In this document: positions 1-8,133 of the stretch, one piece after another
Layout: each line of letters opens with the position of its first letter
How positions within the stretch are numbered: position 1 is the stretch's first letter
DNA from: Chloroflexota bacterium
GTDB lineage: Bacteria; Chloroflexota; Dehalococcoidia; SZUA-161; JAUWZY01
Assembly (NCBI GenBank): GCA_030615045.1
Contig: JAUWZY010000003.1
Coordinates: 1 to 22,037, forward strand
Length of the DNA stretch: 22,037 nt
Direction: 5' to 3'
Notes under the pieces: generated by a model
What the model was told of the DNA's origin: nothing
Seen by the model: the letters and a program-made list of their open reading frames with translations, nothing else
The model's database searches: none
Translations under genes and position numbers: made by a program

Positions 1-970
1 CAGCCACTGCCTCCCTTCCTCGAAGCGCCTCAGCCACAGCAGCGCCGGGGAAGGGGCGGAAACTGCGAATTTTGAGCATCCCAGCCTTGACCCCAGCGTG
101 GCGCATGTCGTCCACGGCGACCCTGACCGCCCCTGCCCCAGAGCCAATAATAACAATGGCGACCTCGGCATCATCGAGCAGATAAGGCTCGACTAATCCA
201 TAGCGGCGGCCAGTGAGCTTTCCATATTGCTCACCGATTTCTGAGATGACCCTCAGCGCATTTTCCATCCCCTGCCACTGCTGGCGCCTGTGCTCAAAGA
301 AGTAGTCCCAGTGATCGAAGGCACCAACGGTGACGGGATGGTCTATATCCAGCAACGGATAAACAGGCTTATACTCGCCGACGAACTCGCGCACTGCCTC
401 ATCGGGCAGGATCTCGACCCGACCCACGATGTGACCCAAGACAAAGCCGGCCAGCCCGTGCATCACCGGCAGCATGATGTCCGGGTGCTCGGCGATGCGC
501 GCCACCTGGATGGCGTTGTCATAAACCTCCTGATGGTTTTCCCCGTATAGCTGAACCCAGCCGGCATCGCGACAGCCCATCATGTCTGTTTGGTCGGTGA
601 GGATGTTGAGCGGCGCCGATAGCGAGCGGTTGACCACGGCCATGACAATGGGCAGGCGCATTCCCGAGGCACACCAGAGCATCTCCCACATCAAAGCTAA
701 GCCTGCGCCGCAGCTGGCCGTCATGGCTCGAGCCCCGGCGGCAGATGCCCCTATGCAGGCGCTCATAGCGGCATGTTCGCTCTCCACGGCGATGAACTCG
801 GTATCGACCCGACCATCGGCGACAAACTCGCTGAAGGTCTGCACGATCTCCGTCTGCGGGGTTATGGGATAGGCGGCGACGACATCCGGGTTTATCTGCC
901 GCATAGCCTCAGCGACCACCATGTCCCCCTCAAGAGCCATTGCCTTGCCAGTTACATATCCAGTTGCCAT
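1..970 (-). CDS. porA: 2-oxoacid (pyruvate):ferredoxin oxidoreductase alpha subunit, 3' end cut by window edge
   Basis: This is the alpha subunit of a 2-oxoacid:ferredoxin oxidoreductase, most like the pyruvate type. The enzyme converts 2-oxoacid and CoA to acyl-CoA and CO2 and passes electrons to ferredoxin in the cytoplasm. 323 codons are visible of a family length near 390; the C-terminus lies beyond base 1. The ATG at 970 follows GGAGG with a 7-nt spacer. Family hallmarks are visible near the start (AAYPITPQTEI), then VESEHAAMSACIGAS, a TDQTDMMGCRDAGW stretch and NHQEVYDNA. The later IGSGAGAVRVAVDDMR to SFRPFPGAAV part is the transketolase C-terminal-like segment. The gene lies 18 nt after the stop of the 192-codon membrane protein, so the two are probably translated from one transcript. 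It is separated from porG and porD by about 7.3 kb. A duplicate of its first codons lies at 1757-1793. The beta subunit is presumably beyond the left edge. Substrate choice (pyruvate versus another 2-oxoacid) is inference. Confidence 0.93.
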   Translation of the reverse strand, partial: MATGYVTGKAMALEGDMVVAEAMRQINPDVVAAYPITPQTEIVQTFSEFVADGRVDTEFIAVESEHAAMSACIGASAAGARAMTASCGAGLALMWEMLWCASGMRLPIVMAVVNRSLSAPLNILTDQTDMMGCRDAGWVQLYGENHQEVYDNAIQVARIAEHPDIMLPVMHGLAGFVLGHIVGRVEILPDEAVREFVGEYKPVYPLLDIDHPVTVGAFDHWDYFFEHRRQQWQGMENALRVISEIGEQYGKLTGRRYGLVEPYLLDDAEVAIVIIGSGAGAVRVAVDDMRHAGVKAGMLKIRSFRPFPGAAVAEALRGREAVA

Positions 971-988
971 GGCATCGCCTCCAAACTA

Positions 989-1567
989 TCACTCCTCAAG
1001 GACCTGGAGCACATTTACCATCCGTTCCTGGGATCCCACAACCTGAATAACCGTGCCTTGCGCATCAATGAAAACGAGGACCTGCAGGCCGTAACCGGTA
1101 AGCGGCTGGCAACCCTCCTCTGCATGCCAGAACACCTCGAGGGTGTACATCTCGTAAAGCTCCATGGGGTTCATATAAAGCATCAGGTCTATCTCCCAGA
1201 TCTCGTGCGGCGTCAGAATATTGTCGTGACCATGTGTGGTGTTAATATCTTCTGCCGTTTGATTATACACTTCCGTCTCATCTTCTAGCCAGATATACCA
1301 TTTGTCCACGGTGATATTGCCGACCGAGTCCGGGTTGTTCATGAAGAACTTGGTAGTGGTAAATATGTTGGCCGTGTTGAAGGGTGGCCACGGAAACACT
1401 GGCGCAGGCTTAGTTCCGCAATGCCCTGTTCCGACAAGCTTCTGAACACCTGTTGGCGGCTCTACCTCGGACTTTACGCGGAATACGCCCCAAAGTGTAA
1501 CGATGACCAGCACTAAGACAACCAGCAACGTGACCAACTTTATGAGTTGAAGTCCTCTCTCGCCCAT
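989..1567 (-). CDS. Unrecognised membrane-anchored extracytoplasmic protein, 192 aa
   Basis: I do not recognise a family. The start ATG at 1567 is preceded by a G-rich ribosome site (GGGGGTGA). Residues about 9-29 form one strong hydrophobic helix (LVTLLVVLVLVIVTLWGVF) with no obvious signal peptidase site, so this looks like an N-terminal anchor. The remaining roughly 160 residues would lie outside. That part is rich in W, Y, P and acidic residues, has several N-x-T sequons (NIT, NQT, NTT) and only two Cys. The C-terminus (GLQVLVFIDAQGTVIQVVGS) is predicted beta-rich. It sits between the chimeric por scar and porA, ending 18 nt before the porA start, so it shares the porA transcript. A promoter at 1803-1832 would serve both. 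A role beside an oxidoreductase subunit is not expected; its position is best explained by insertion or duplication at the porD/porA junction. Confidence 0.75.
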   Translation of the reverse strand: MGERGLQLIKLVTLLVVLVLVIVTLWGVFRVKSEVEPPTGVQKLVGTGHCGTKPAPVFPWPPFNTANIFTTTKFFMNNPDSVGNITVDKWYIWLEDETEVYNQTAEDINTTHGHDNILTPHEIWEIDLMLYMNPMELYEMYTLEVFWHAEEGCQPLTGYGLQVLVFIDAQGTVIQVVGSQERMVNVLQVLEE

Positions 1568-1606
1568 TACTCACTCACCCCCTTTCTTTTTTATTTTGCC
1601 GCCCGG

Positions 1607-1793
1607 ATGCGTCGCCGCCTAACCTTTAGCCTCCTCAACCATAGTAATTGCCTGCTGCGGGCATTCCCTGGCGCAGATGCCGCAACCCCCCTTGCAGTGC
1701 TTTAAATCAATGCCTATTACCTTGCTATCCTCATCCATTATACTGCCATCGGGGCGATACCCACTACATATCCAGTTGCCATAGCATCTCCTC
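1607..1793 (-). pseudogene. Chimeric scar: copy of the porA start fused to a copy of the porD 3' end
   Basis: Reading on the minus strand, bases 1793-1757 match the ribosome site and first codons of porA (MATGYV, as at 970). From about 1757 the sequence switches to the second half of porD (PDGSIM onward) and continues past its stop, including the GACGCATC found just after the stop of the intact porD. The match to the intact copies is close but clearly diverged, so the event is not recent. The porA-frame start gives a 14-codon ORF (1782-1738) with a GAGGAG ribosome site. Its TAA overlaps an ATG that reads the porD remnant for 39 codons to the TAG at 1619. The remnant has lost the first [4Fe-4S] motif. 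Its second is altered by three extra bases in a G run, giving C-KGG-C instead of C-KG-C. It is almost certainly non-functional as PorD, but it is transcribed if the promoter at 1803-1832 is active. Confidence 0.8.
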
Positions 1794-1802
1794 ACATATA
1801 CC

Positions 1803-1832
1803 AATATACCAATTCTCGGATGATGGAGTCAA
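1803..1832 (-). promoter_or_regulatory. Sigma-70 type promoter for the scar, 192-aa gene and porA
   Basis: On the minus strand TTGACT (1832-1827) and TATATT (1808-1803) are separated by 18 bp, five of six matches each. It lies just after the strong hairpin that follows the giant gene. It would start transcription near 1796, just before the GAGGAG site of the porA-like mini ORF. It gives porA a promoter independent of the nuoE-porD operon. Confidence 0.55.
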
Positions 1833-1836
1833 TATG

Positions 1837-1866
1837 AAGAGGGCAGCGCTTTTGCGCTGCCCTCTT
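1837..1866. terminator. Perfect 13-bp hairpin after the giant surface-protein gene
   Basis: AAGAGGGCAGCGC (1837-1849) and its exact complement (1854-1866) flank a four-base loop. It starts 20 bases past the giant gene's stop codon and 4 bp before the next promoter. No U run follows on the minus strand, so termination efficiency is uncertain; a transcript-end or stabilising hairpin is the likely role. Confidence 0.6.
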
Positions 1867-1886
1867 ATCGTTCCTGCTAAGTCAGC

Positions 1887-4800
1887 TTATGCCTTCGGGC
1901 GCCGCAGCCAGCAGCAAACGCAGATGAAGATGCCAAGTATAATCGCGGCACCTATTAAGCCCCAAATCAAGCCACCCCATCCAGCAGGAGCCTTTACCTG
2001 CTGCACAGCGCCGCTATCAGCCGCTATATTGGTGTTGTCACCACTTGCGCTCATAGCGACGTTGATGCCGCCCTCTTCATCGCATTCCAGCTCCCAGCTC
2101 ACTGTGGCTGAGTCGCCGGCGCCGATGGTGCCAACGAGCTTTGTATTAGTCTTATGCCCATCGACAGAGGCAGGACCGGCTACAGTTATGGTAGCGTCGA
2201 CACCCAGCGCATCTGTGTTACCTGTGTTGGTAATTGTAGCGGTTACGGCGAACACCCGTCCGGCATACACCTCATCAGGATAGCTGAGGTCCACCACGAG
2301 GTTAGCATCCACCTGCTTCACCGTGATGCTATCGGACTTGATGAACCTATCGGGGATGGGCGCGCCAGGGGCCCAATCGTCACCATCCTGAGCCCAACCA
2401 CCGTCCCAAGGGTTCTCCCAGGCTGCCCAGGCTCCCATGTTTCCTGCGTCTTCAGGATTGTCCAATAGGTCCATGAAGAACCCAATGTAATAGCCGTACT
2501 CATCATGTCCCTGTGCGGTCACAGTGATGGTGGTGCTGCAGACTTGCTTGCAGTGCAGGTGCCAGGTAACCGTGGCATTGCCGTTTTGACCGTGACCGGC
2601 GAGGCTCCCCACCTGCTGCGTATATCCGCCCTGGGTGAGCTGAACGCTGCCCTCGGGGTCAAATGAGATGGTCATACTGACATCCCAGGCATCGGCGAAG
2701 CCGGTGTTGGTCACCGTGGCAGTGAGATCGAAATTCTGGCAGATTTGGATAATTGAGCCGTCCTCAGGTGCGCTGATGTCCACCACGAGGTGCGCCGCAG
2801 GGTAAAGGTCAATCTCGATGTCGTCAGAGTCGTCGATTTCCTCTCCGGTGCGGATATCGTATCCCCAGGCGTCCACGTTGATGTAGACCTCCATGTCACC
2901 CCAGTCGTAACCATTATCGTAGTCCCAATCCGGAACGGCCCAGTCGGCGTGCAGCGTCCAGGTGATAAATCTGTATTCACCAGGCGCGATGCTGCCAACC
3001 TCTACCGTCGCATTTGGCGGCGGCACCACGCTTAGAGGTGGCGGAATGCCAGGAACCCCTTCATAATCATAATCATCAAAGTATATGCAGGCACTGACGT
3101 TGGTGACAGTATCCTCACCGTAATTATAAATCTTGGCACTTACGGTGAACTCCTGGCAGGTGGCAATATGTGTGTCTTCATCACCCAGAGGAGACTCGAT
3201 AATCACAACCAGCTCTTGATCCTTATACTGATACACGTAGACATCATCCGATATTTCGGCGTCGGTGCCGTCCACTGATGCCGTGACCATGATGAAGGCA
3301 TCATCGGGGCCATAGCAGTGCAGCGTCCAGGAGACATCGTGTGTCTCGCCAGGTCGAATGTCACCCAGACTCTTGGTCACATACTGCGCCCCTACCAGTT
3401 CAGCATGGCCATCTATGGTTATGGTGGCCAGCACATCCTCGATGGTTTCATCGCCCCAGTTGGTGACCTCGGTATTTATGAAGAAGGTCTCGCAGAAGTC
3501 GACACTGGATGGATACTCAGTGATCTCCACATCGAGACCCAACTGGTGTATTGCGACATCGGCCGGCTCGACATTGTTCTGGGAGATGGAGTATCTTCCA
3601 TCGATGTTGGCATCCTTGCCCGCTGGGACTAAGGTGATGACCACGTCCCCTGGATCCGTGCAGTGCAGCGTCCACATCACCGGGACTTCCACACCGCCCG
3701 GGATATCGCCGAGGCACCTGACCCATTTATCCACATCAAAGCTGCCATCTGACTCAAGGGTGTCGGCCCAGCTGTAATCAGCGCTAACGCGCAAGTCCGT
3801 TTCCGGGGCAGTGGTGAAGGTTATGGTATTGGTCTCATAGTCAATGGTATAGGCAGTGGTTAGCGTACCATTCACATAGACCTTCAGAGTCCCGGGGATG
3901 ATCATGTTGAAGCGACCGTAACCATAATCCAGGGTAAATTCGGTTGTGCTGTTATCGCCGTAGCCCAGAGTCTCATTGATGACCTCACGGGCTATGCCTA
4001 TGCCAACCTTGACATTCTCAGCCGTTGCCCCACCGGTGTTCTCGACACTGCCCTTTACATGGAAGTACTGGCAGGTGGCGAAGGAGTCACCGGGATCAGG
4101 GAAGTAGATAGTGGCCACAAGGTGCGCCTTCTCCTGCTGCTTAACGGTGATCTCGTCCTCATCCCACAACTCTGGCTCGTCGTCAGTCTCTGCAACCACC
4201 GTGATGGTGCCACTACCTCCGCCCGTGCAGTGCACTGTCCAGTTGACGTCCTTAAAGTCATCTGGGCAAATGATGTCAATGGTCTGTGTCGCATTTCCTT
4301 CCACCAGCTCAAATTCACCTTCCAAGCTTATGGTAACGTTGACATCATATATGCACTCCGTAGCGTTGGCGTTGTAAACTCTGGCGTTGACAGTGAAGTT
4401 AGTACAGGAGGAGAATGTCACGCCATCCTCAGGCTCGGTGATCAGCACGTACATATCATCGTATTGATCAACACAAACTGCATCGTCGTCCTCGATCGCC
4501 GCACCGGTGAGGACATCCGTCCCCGTTGCCTCGACCGCGATGTCGGCGGCGCCTGTGGTGTTGCAGTGCACCGTCCAGCTGACCGTCTCGGACCAACCGC
4601 GGGGGAGGTCGCCAATAACTATGGTGGCGTCTGGCGACACCAGCTCCACTCCCGCACCGAGGTCTATGGTAGCGTTGACATCCTCGGCGTCTCTATCACC
4701 GGTGTTGGTGACAGTGGCATATACCTCGTAGTCATCGCATTTAGAGACCTTCTCCGGTGCATCGATAACTACCTCAAGGTCCGCAGGACAATTCTGGCGC

Positions 4801-7800
4801 ACGTAAACGCTGTCGGCAAGCACATAGGCCTCTCTAGGCTCACCTATTATCTCGCATTCCTGACATGTCTCGTCGGAGTACACCGGTACAGTGCCAATTG
4901 CGTCCACGGTGATGATGACATCACCTGAGGCGTTGCAGTGCAGCGTCCACGATACCTCCTGTGAGCCGCCGGGAGGAATGTCCCCCAGCTCCTTCTCATC
5001 GGGCTCACCTTCTATCAGCTCGGCAAGCTTTGGATCTGATATCTCTATGAAGGCAATCACATCTTCGACAGTTGCATATTCGTTCAGGTTGTAAATCACG
5101 GCCTTTATCGAGAATGTCTGACTTGGGTTGACCGAGCACAACGGATAGTGGACGATCTCTACCACAAGGTCAGCCTGGTATATGGTGACGGTATCAGGGG
5201 TTATACACTTCTCCGCGATTGGTGGGGTCGTAAATGGGGTCACGGTGAGACTGACCTCACCCGGCCCCTCGCAGATCACCCACCACGAGGCCTCCTGATA
5301 GCCATACGGCTCGGCCGGCGGCGGCCAGTCTGTGGTCACAGTCCCCACGTATTTCGTATCGCCACACACCACATAGGCAGGACCATCTATAGTTAAGGTG
5401 GCATAGACGCTGGGGACATCTACTTGACCAACGTTGTTAATTTTGGCCGTTACTAAAAACGCCTTCGCGATATCGCCGTAGAAATAGGCATTATAGCCTT
5501 CCCAGTAGCCCTTATAGCCGCTGAAGACGCCATCCACATAGCCATCGAAATAGCCTTCATGCCAGCCTTCGAAATGGCCGTCGACATAGCCGTCGATCCA
5601 GCCATCGTACCAGCCGTCATAATCACCCCACGAAGACGTCCAGCCGCTGAAATAGCCCTCGATATAGCCCTCGAAATAGCCGTCGATATCGCACTGCCAA
5701 TCGCCAACGCTATACCCACCGTAGTGGCTACCGTAGTAAGAGCCTATGTACTTATCACCGTAGAAGGAGCCGTCGAAATAGGTATCAATGAACATGTCAT
5801 CGATATAGCCACTATGGTAGTACGAATCCGACCAAAACACCATGTCATCTACAGGCTCGAACACCGTGCCGTCGAAATAGCCATCCTTATAGCCGGTGAA
5901 GCTACCATCGACGTAGCCATCGAAATAGCCGTCATGAAAGCCTTCGAAATGGCCCCGCATGTCGCCGTCGATATGGCGATCGACCCAGTAGTCATCATAA
6001 TAATCGCCATCGTACCAGCCGGTGAACCAGCCCTCGACATCGCCATGGAAATCGCCATCGATATAGCAATCCCACATGCCAATGCTATAACCGTCGAAGT
6101 AGCCCTCGAAACGGGCCTCCTCGTACCAGCCGTCGATCCTACCATCAACGTCGACCGGCGCGGCAGCCGACGGCATGATGATCTCCGCCTGGAGCATGCC
6201 CTGTTCACACTCTGTGCACACATCTGTCAGCACATAAGCCTCGTTGGACGTCCCCTCCTCATCGCCCTCAATGGTGCAGAAATTGATGATTGTCGATGCA
6301 GTGGTCCCCACATGCACCTCTACCACCAAGTCTACACACTCTGGTTCCGCCCCGGCTAGGAGTGTTCCGAGGTCCCAGGTAACGGTGTGGTTGACATGAT
6401 CATAAGTATATGGCCCGGTGGCCGAAACAAAGTCCACTTCGTCCGACAGGTAATCGACAAGGGTCACATTGTGCACGTCGACAATGTTCCCCAGGTTGTC
6501 ATAGCAAATCTCATAGTTGATGTTTGCTCCCGGGTCCACACATTCTCCCGGTTGCAGCCCATCGTCCTTCTCCAAGCCAAGCGGAACGATCGCTTCGCAC
6601 ACAAGTGTTTCCTCATAAACAGTGGTAACACCGGTATCATCGCTATCAATAATGCACTCATTGATGATTGTGCTGTTTACCGGTGCGGTCGAATTTACCT
6701 GTACTTTTAGGTATACACATGCTGTCGGTGTTTCGGCTGCAAGATCCCCAATGTCCCAGGTAACGGTGTGTGTGACATTATCATATGTCCCGTTGTGTGT
6801 AGCCGAGACAAAGGTCACATTCGCCGACAGGTTATCGGTGATGACCACATCGTGCACGGCGAAATCGTTTAGCGTGTTGTTATAGCAAATGGTATAGTTG
6901 ATGGGTGCTCCCGCGTTCACACAATGTTCCACCCCCTCGTCCTTGGTCAGCTGAAGCGGGTTGTAAGTGACCGCTACAGGTATGCATATCCCCGCTGGAT
7001 TCCCAATATCGCCAGTTGTATCTATTAGAGTCCAGTCTGGGGTGGTGGTGGTATCCCAAGCCTCTAAAGTATCACCGGAACATCCGCCGGTGACATAGAC
7101 ATAGCCGGTGGACTCATCCACAGCAATGCCCATACCGCCATGTCCCAGATCTACATTTGTCTCTGTCCCGGTTGCTATCACGGTCTTAACCAGTAGATCG
7201 GTTCCGGGATGAGGCGTTCCTCCGATCGGCGCGCAAGAGCCATCGGGGGCAGTGGTGTAGATAAAGCCCCCTACCGCATCAACAGCGATGCCAACAGGTA
7301 CCTGGCTCGGGGTAAAAGTCTTGACCTCAGCCCAGGTGGTAACGTTGTATCCTCTGACCTTTCCTGCCAAGCTATCGGCAACGTAAAGTATGCCGTTTAT
7401 GTCATCGAGTGCAATACCCCAAGCACCAGTGCAGTTGGCTAAGTCTTGAGTCGATTGCAAGATAAGGGTCTTGTTAACAGGGTCCCAGGTGTATACAAAG
7501 AGGTCGTTGGTAGCTCTATCCACCGTGTAAACGGTATTAGTTGCATTGTCCACAGCGAGTCCGGCGAGATTCGTCGCGCCAGGAGCGGTTACATAACCAA
7601 GGGATTCGAATGTTATTGCATCAACCAGCTCCATGTCGCCGCTGAATTCAGATGTGACGAACAAGATCGCTGTGTCCTCATCGATCGCTATTCCCGACGG
7701 GTCTGTAGCATGAGTTAGCGTATATGTTGCCTGATAAGTTACTGTGCCGTCGGGATGGATCTCATAGGCATCGAATGCCCCAGCACCATGATCTGCAATC

Positions 7801-7946
7801 AAGTACATCGACTTTGGAGATGGCGATGATAGCAATATGGCACTAGCAGGCATTCCCACCACAGAGAATGTTACCGCTGCCCCAATTAAGGAAAACAGCA
7901 TAGCGACAAGCAACAGTGGCGAGAGCAACTTTGCCTTTCCCTTCAT
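1887..7946 (-). CDS. Giant cell-surface protein: beta-propeller, DUF11 repeats, tetrapeptide repeat domain, CARDB-like repeats, C-terminal anchor (2019 aa)
   Basis: The ATG at 7946 follows GGAGGG with a 7-nt spacer. Residues 1-35 are a signal peptide (hydrophobic LLSPLLLVAMLFSLIGAA, small residues PASA). About 46-330 show YVTN/NHL-type beta-propeller blades (GIAIDE..ILFVTS, GIALDDINGILYVADS, GIAVDESTGYVYVTGG). About 335-580 are two DUF11-type repeats (VDFVSATG..VTWDLG). About 600-828 are an acidic-aromatic tetrapeptide region, described separately. About 830-1965 are nine CARDB/APHP-like beta-sandwich repeats marked by SWTLHC-type strands; one carries an inserted YVNGTLTTAYTIDY motif domain near 1330-1400. 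The end is a transmembrane helix (GGLIWGLIGAAIILGIFICV) and a short basic tail (RRPKA), so the protein should stand on the outer face of the cytoplasmic membrane. N-x-S/T sequons are common. The architecture suggests an S-layer, adhesin or matrix component; the exact function is unknown. It sits inside an otherwise metabolic por locus, has its own promoters, and may be regulated by leader termination. Confidence 0.93.
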   Translation of the reverse strand: MKGKAKLLSPLLLVAMLFSLIGAAVTFSVVGMPASAILLSSPSPKSMYLIADHGAGAFDAYEIHPDGTVTYQATYTLTHATDPSGIAIDEDTAILFVTSEFSGDMELVDAITFESLGYVTAPGATNLAGLAVDNATNTVYTVDRATNDLFVYTWDPVNKTLILQSTQDLANCTGAWGIALDDINGILYVADSLAGKVRGYNVTTWAEVKTFTPSQVPVGIAVDAVGGFIYTTAPDGSCAPIGGTPHPGTDLLVKTVIATGTETNVDLGHGGMGIAVDESTGYVYVTGGCSGDTLEAWDTTTTPDWTLIDTTGDIGNPAGICIPVAVTYNPLQLTKDEGVEHCVNAGAPINYTICYNNTLNDFAVHDVVITDNLSANVTFVSATHNGTYDNVTHTVTWDIGDLAAETPTACVYLKVQVNSTAPVNSTIINECIIDSDDTGVTTVYEETLVCEAIVPLGLEKDDGLQPGECVDPGANINYEICYDNLGNIVDVHNVTLVDYLSDEVDFVSATGPYTYDHVNHTVTWDLGTLLAGAEPECVDLVVEVHVGTTASTIINFCTIEGDEEGTSNEAYVLTDVCTECEQGMLQAEIIMPSAAAPVDVDGRIDGWYEEARFEGYFDGYSIGMWDCYIDGDFHGDVEGWFTGWYDGDYYDDYWVDRHIDGDMRGHFEGFHDGYFDGYVDGSFTGYKDGYFDGTVFEPVDDMVFWSDSYYHSGYIDDMFIDTYFDGSFYGDKYIGSYYGSHYGGYSVGDWQCDIDGYFEGYIEGYFSGWTSSWGDYDGWYDGWIDGYVDGHFEGWHEGYFDGYVDGVFSGYKGYWEGYNAYFYGDIAKAFLVTAKINNVGQVDVPSVYATLTIDGPAYVVCGDTKYVGTVTTDWPPPAEPYGYQEASWWVICEGPGEVSLTVTPFTTPPIAEKCITPDTVTIYQADLVVEIVHYPLCSVNPSQTFSIKAVIYNLNEYATVEDVIAFIEISDPKLAELIEGEPDEKELGDIPPGGSQEVSWTLHCNASGDVIITVDAIGTVPVYSDETCQECEIIGEPREAYVLADSVYVRQNCPADLEVVIDAPEKVSKCDDYEVYATVTNTGDRDAEDVNATIDLGAGVELVSPDATIVIGDLPRGWSETVSWTVHCNTTGAADIAVEATGTDVLTGAAIEDDDAVCVDQYDDMYVLITEPEDGVTFSSCTNFTVNARVYNANATECIYDVNVTISLEGEFELVEGNATQTIDIICPDDFKDVNWTVHCTGGGSGTITVVAETDDEPELWDEDEITVKQQEKAHLVATIYFPDPGDSFATCQYFHVKGSVENTGGATAENVKVGIGIAREVINETLGYGDNSTTEFTLDYGYGRFNMIIPGTLKVYVNGTLTTAYTIDYETNTITFTTAPETDLRVSADYSWADTLESDGSFDVDKWVRCLGDIPGGVEVPVMWTLHCTDPGDVVITLVPAGKDANIDGRYSISQNNVEPADVAIHQLGLDVEITEYPSSVDFCETFFINTEVTNWGDETIEDVLATITIDGHAELVGAQYVTKSLGDIRPGETHDVSWTLHCYGPDDAFIMVTASVDGTDAEISDDVYVYQYKDQELVVIIESPLGDEDTHIATCQEFTVSAKIYNYGEDTVTNVSACIYFDDYDYEGVPGIPPPLSVVPPPNATVEVGSIAPGEYRFITWTLHADWAVPDWDYDNGYDWGDMEVYINVDAWGYDIRTGEEIDDSDDIEIDLYPAAHLVVDISAPEDGSIIQICQNFDLTATVTNTGFADAWDVSMTISFDPEGSVQLTQGGYTQQVGSLAGHGQNGNATVTWHLHCKQVCSTTITVTAQGHDEYGYYIGFFMDLLDNPEDAGNMGAWAAWENPWDGGWAQDGDDWAPGAPIPDRFIKSDSITVKQVDANLVVDLSYPDEVYAGRVFAVTATITNTGNTDALGVDATITVAGPASVDGHKTNTKLVGTIGAGDSATVSWELECDEEGGINVAMSASGDNTNIAADSGAVQQVKAPAGWGGLIWGLIGAAIILGIFICVCCWLRRPKA
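5493..6092 (-). repeat. Coding tetrapeptide (12-nt period) repeats in two 75-residue units
   Basis: The protein reads as x-[D/E]-G-[Y/F/W] again and again, for example GYFDGYVDGSFTGY. Two longer units align over about 75 residues without gaps: residues 619-693 (6092-5868) and 744-818 (5717-5493). Both start GYS-I/V-G-x-W-x-C and end with HFEG-F/W-H-D/E-GYFDGYVDG-x-F-T/S-GYK. A divergent Y/G/D-rich linker of 50 residues joins them. The short period points to a repetitive beta structure such as a solenoid. It does not fit pentapeptide, hexapeptide or MORN consensus spacing. I know of no named family with this pattern. Confidence 0.85.
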
Positions 7947-8133
7947 CAGCTCACCCTCCTTTCCCTATATTTCGATAAAAAAACGACCTTTGCAAGTAAA
8001 GGTCGGCTTATAGCTACGAGCTCTTTTTTAACGCTGCTCCCTTGTGCGAATAACACTCCTTGATACTCAGCCACTTACCAACATCCCTCGATGTCTACCA
8101 CCCCACCAGACTTCTTGCCCCGAGAATAGGCAA
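7947..8133 (-). other. Long transcribed leader of the giant surface-protein gene
   Basis: From the start expected for the nearest promoter (about 8127) the leader is about 180 nt and has no plausible coding start of its own. It holds small potential stems (TTGCC/GGCAA, GTCT/AGAC, CATC/GATG), then an intrinsic terminator at 8005-7977, then the ribosome site (7959-7954). I compared it mentally with c-di-GMP, c-di-AMP and T-box consensus elements and could not match any. Confidence 0.5.
7977..8005 (-). terminator. Intrinsic terminator inside the giant gene's leader (possible attenuator)
   Basis: On the minus strand CGACCTTT, a six-base loop and AAAGGTCG are followed directly by seven T. It lies downstream of all three promoters and about 30 nt before the giant gene's start codon. 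It would stop read-through from porGD and also the gene's own transcripts unless it is overcome. Confidence 0.8.

Noticed and set aside
5493..6092. Repeated short words such as tcgaaatagcc resembling a CRISPR or VNTR array
   Set aside because: The period is 12 nt, in frame, without constant spacers, and is explained by the protein repeat.
5453..6359. Several long open frames with AIS/AID tetrapeptides on both strands opposite or out of frame with the giant gene
   Set aside because: They come from the 12-nt period of the tetrapeptide coding repeat, which leaves other frames free of stops. No ribosome sites or sensible folds.
7947..8133. Known riboswitch in the giant gene leader (c-di-GMP, c-di-AMP, T-box)
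   Set aside because: Conserved core words of these classes were not found; left as an unidentified leader with a terminator.
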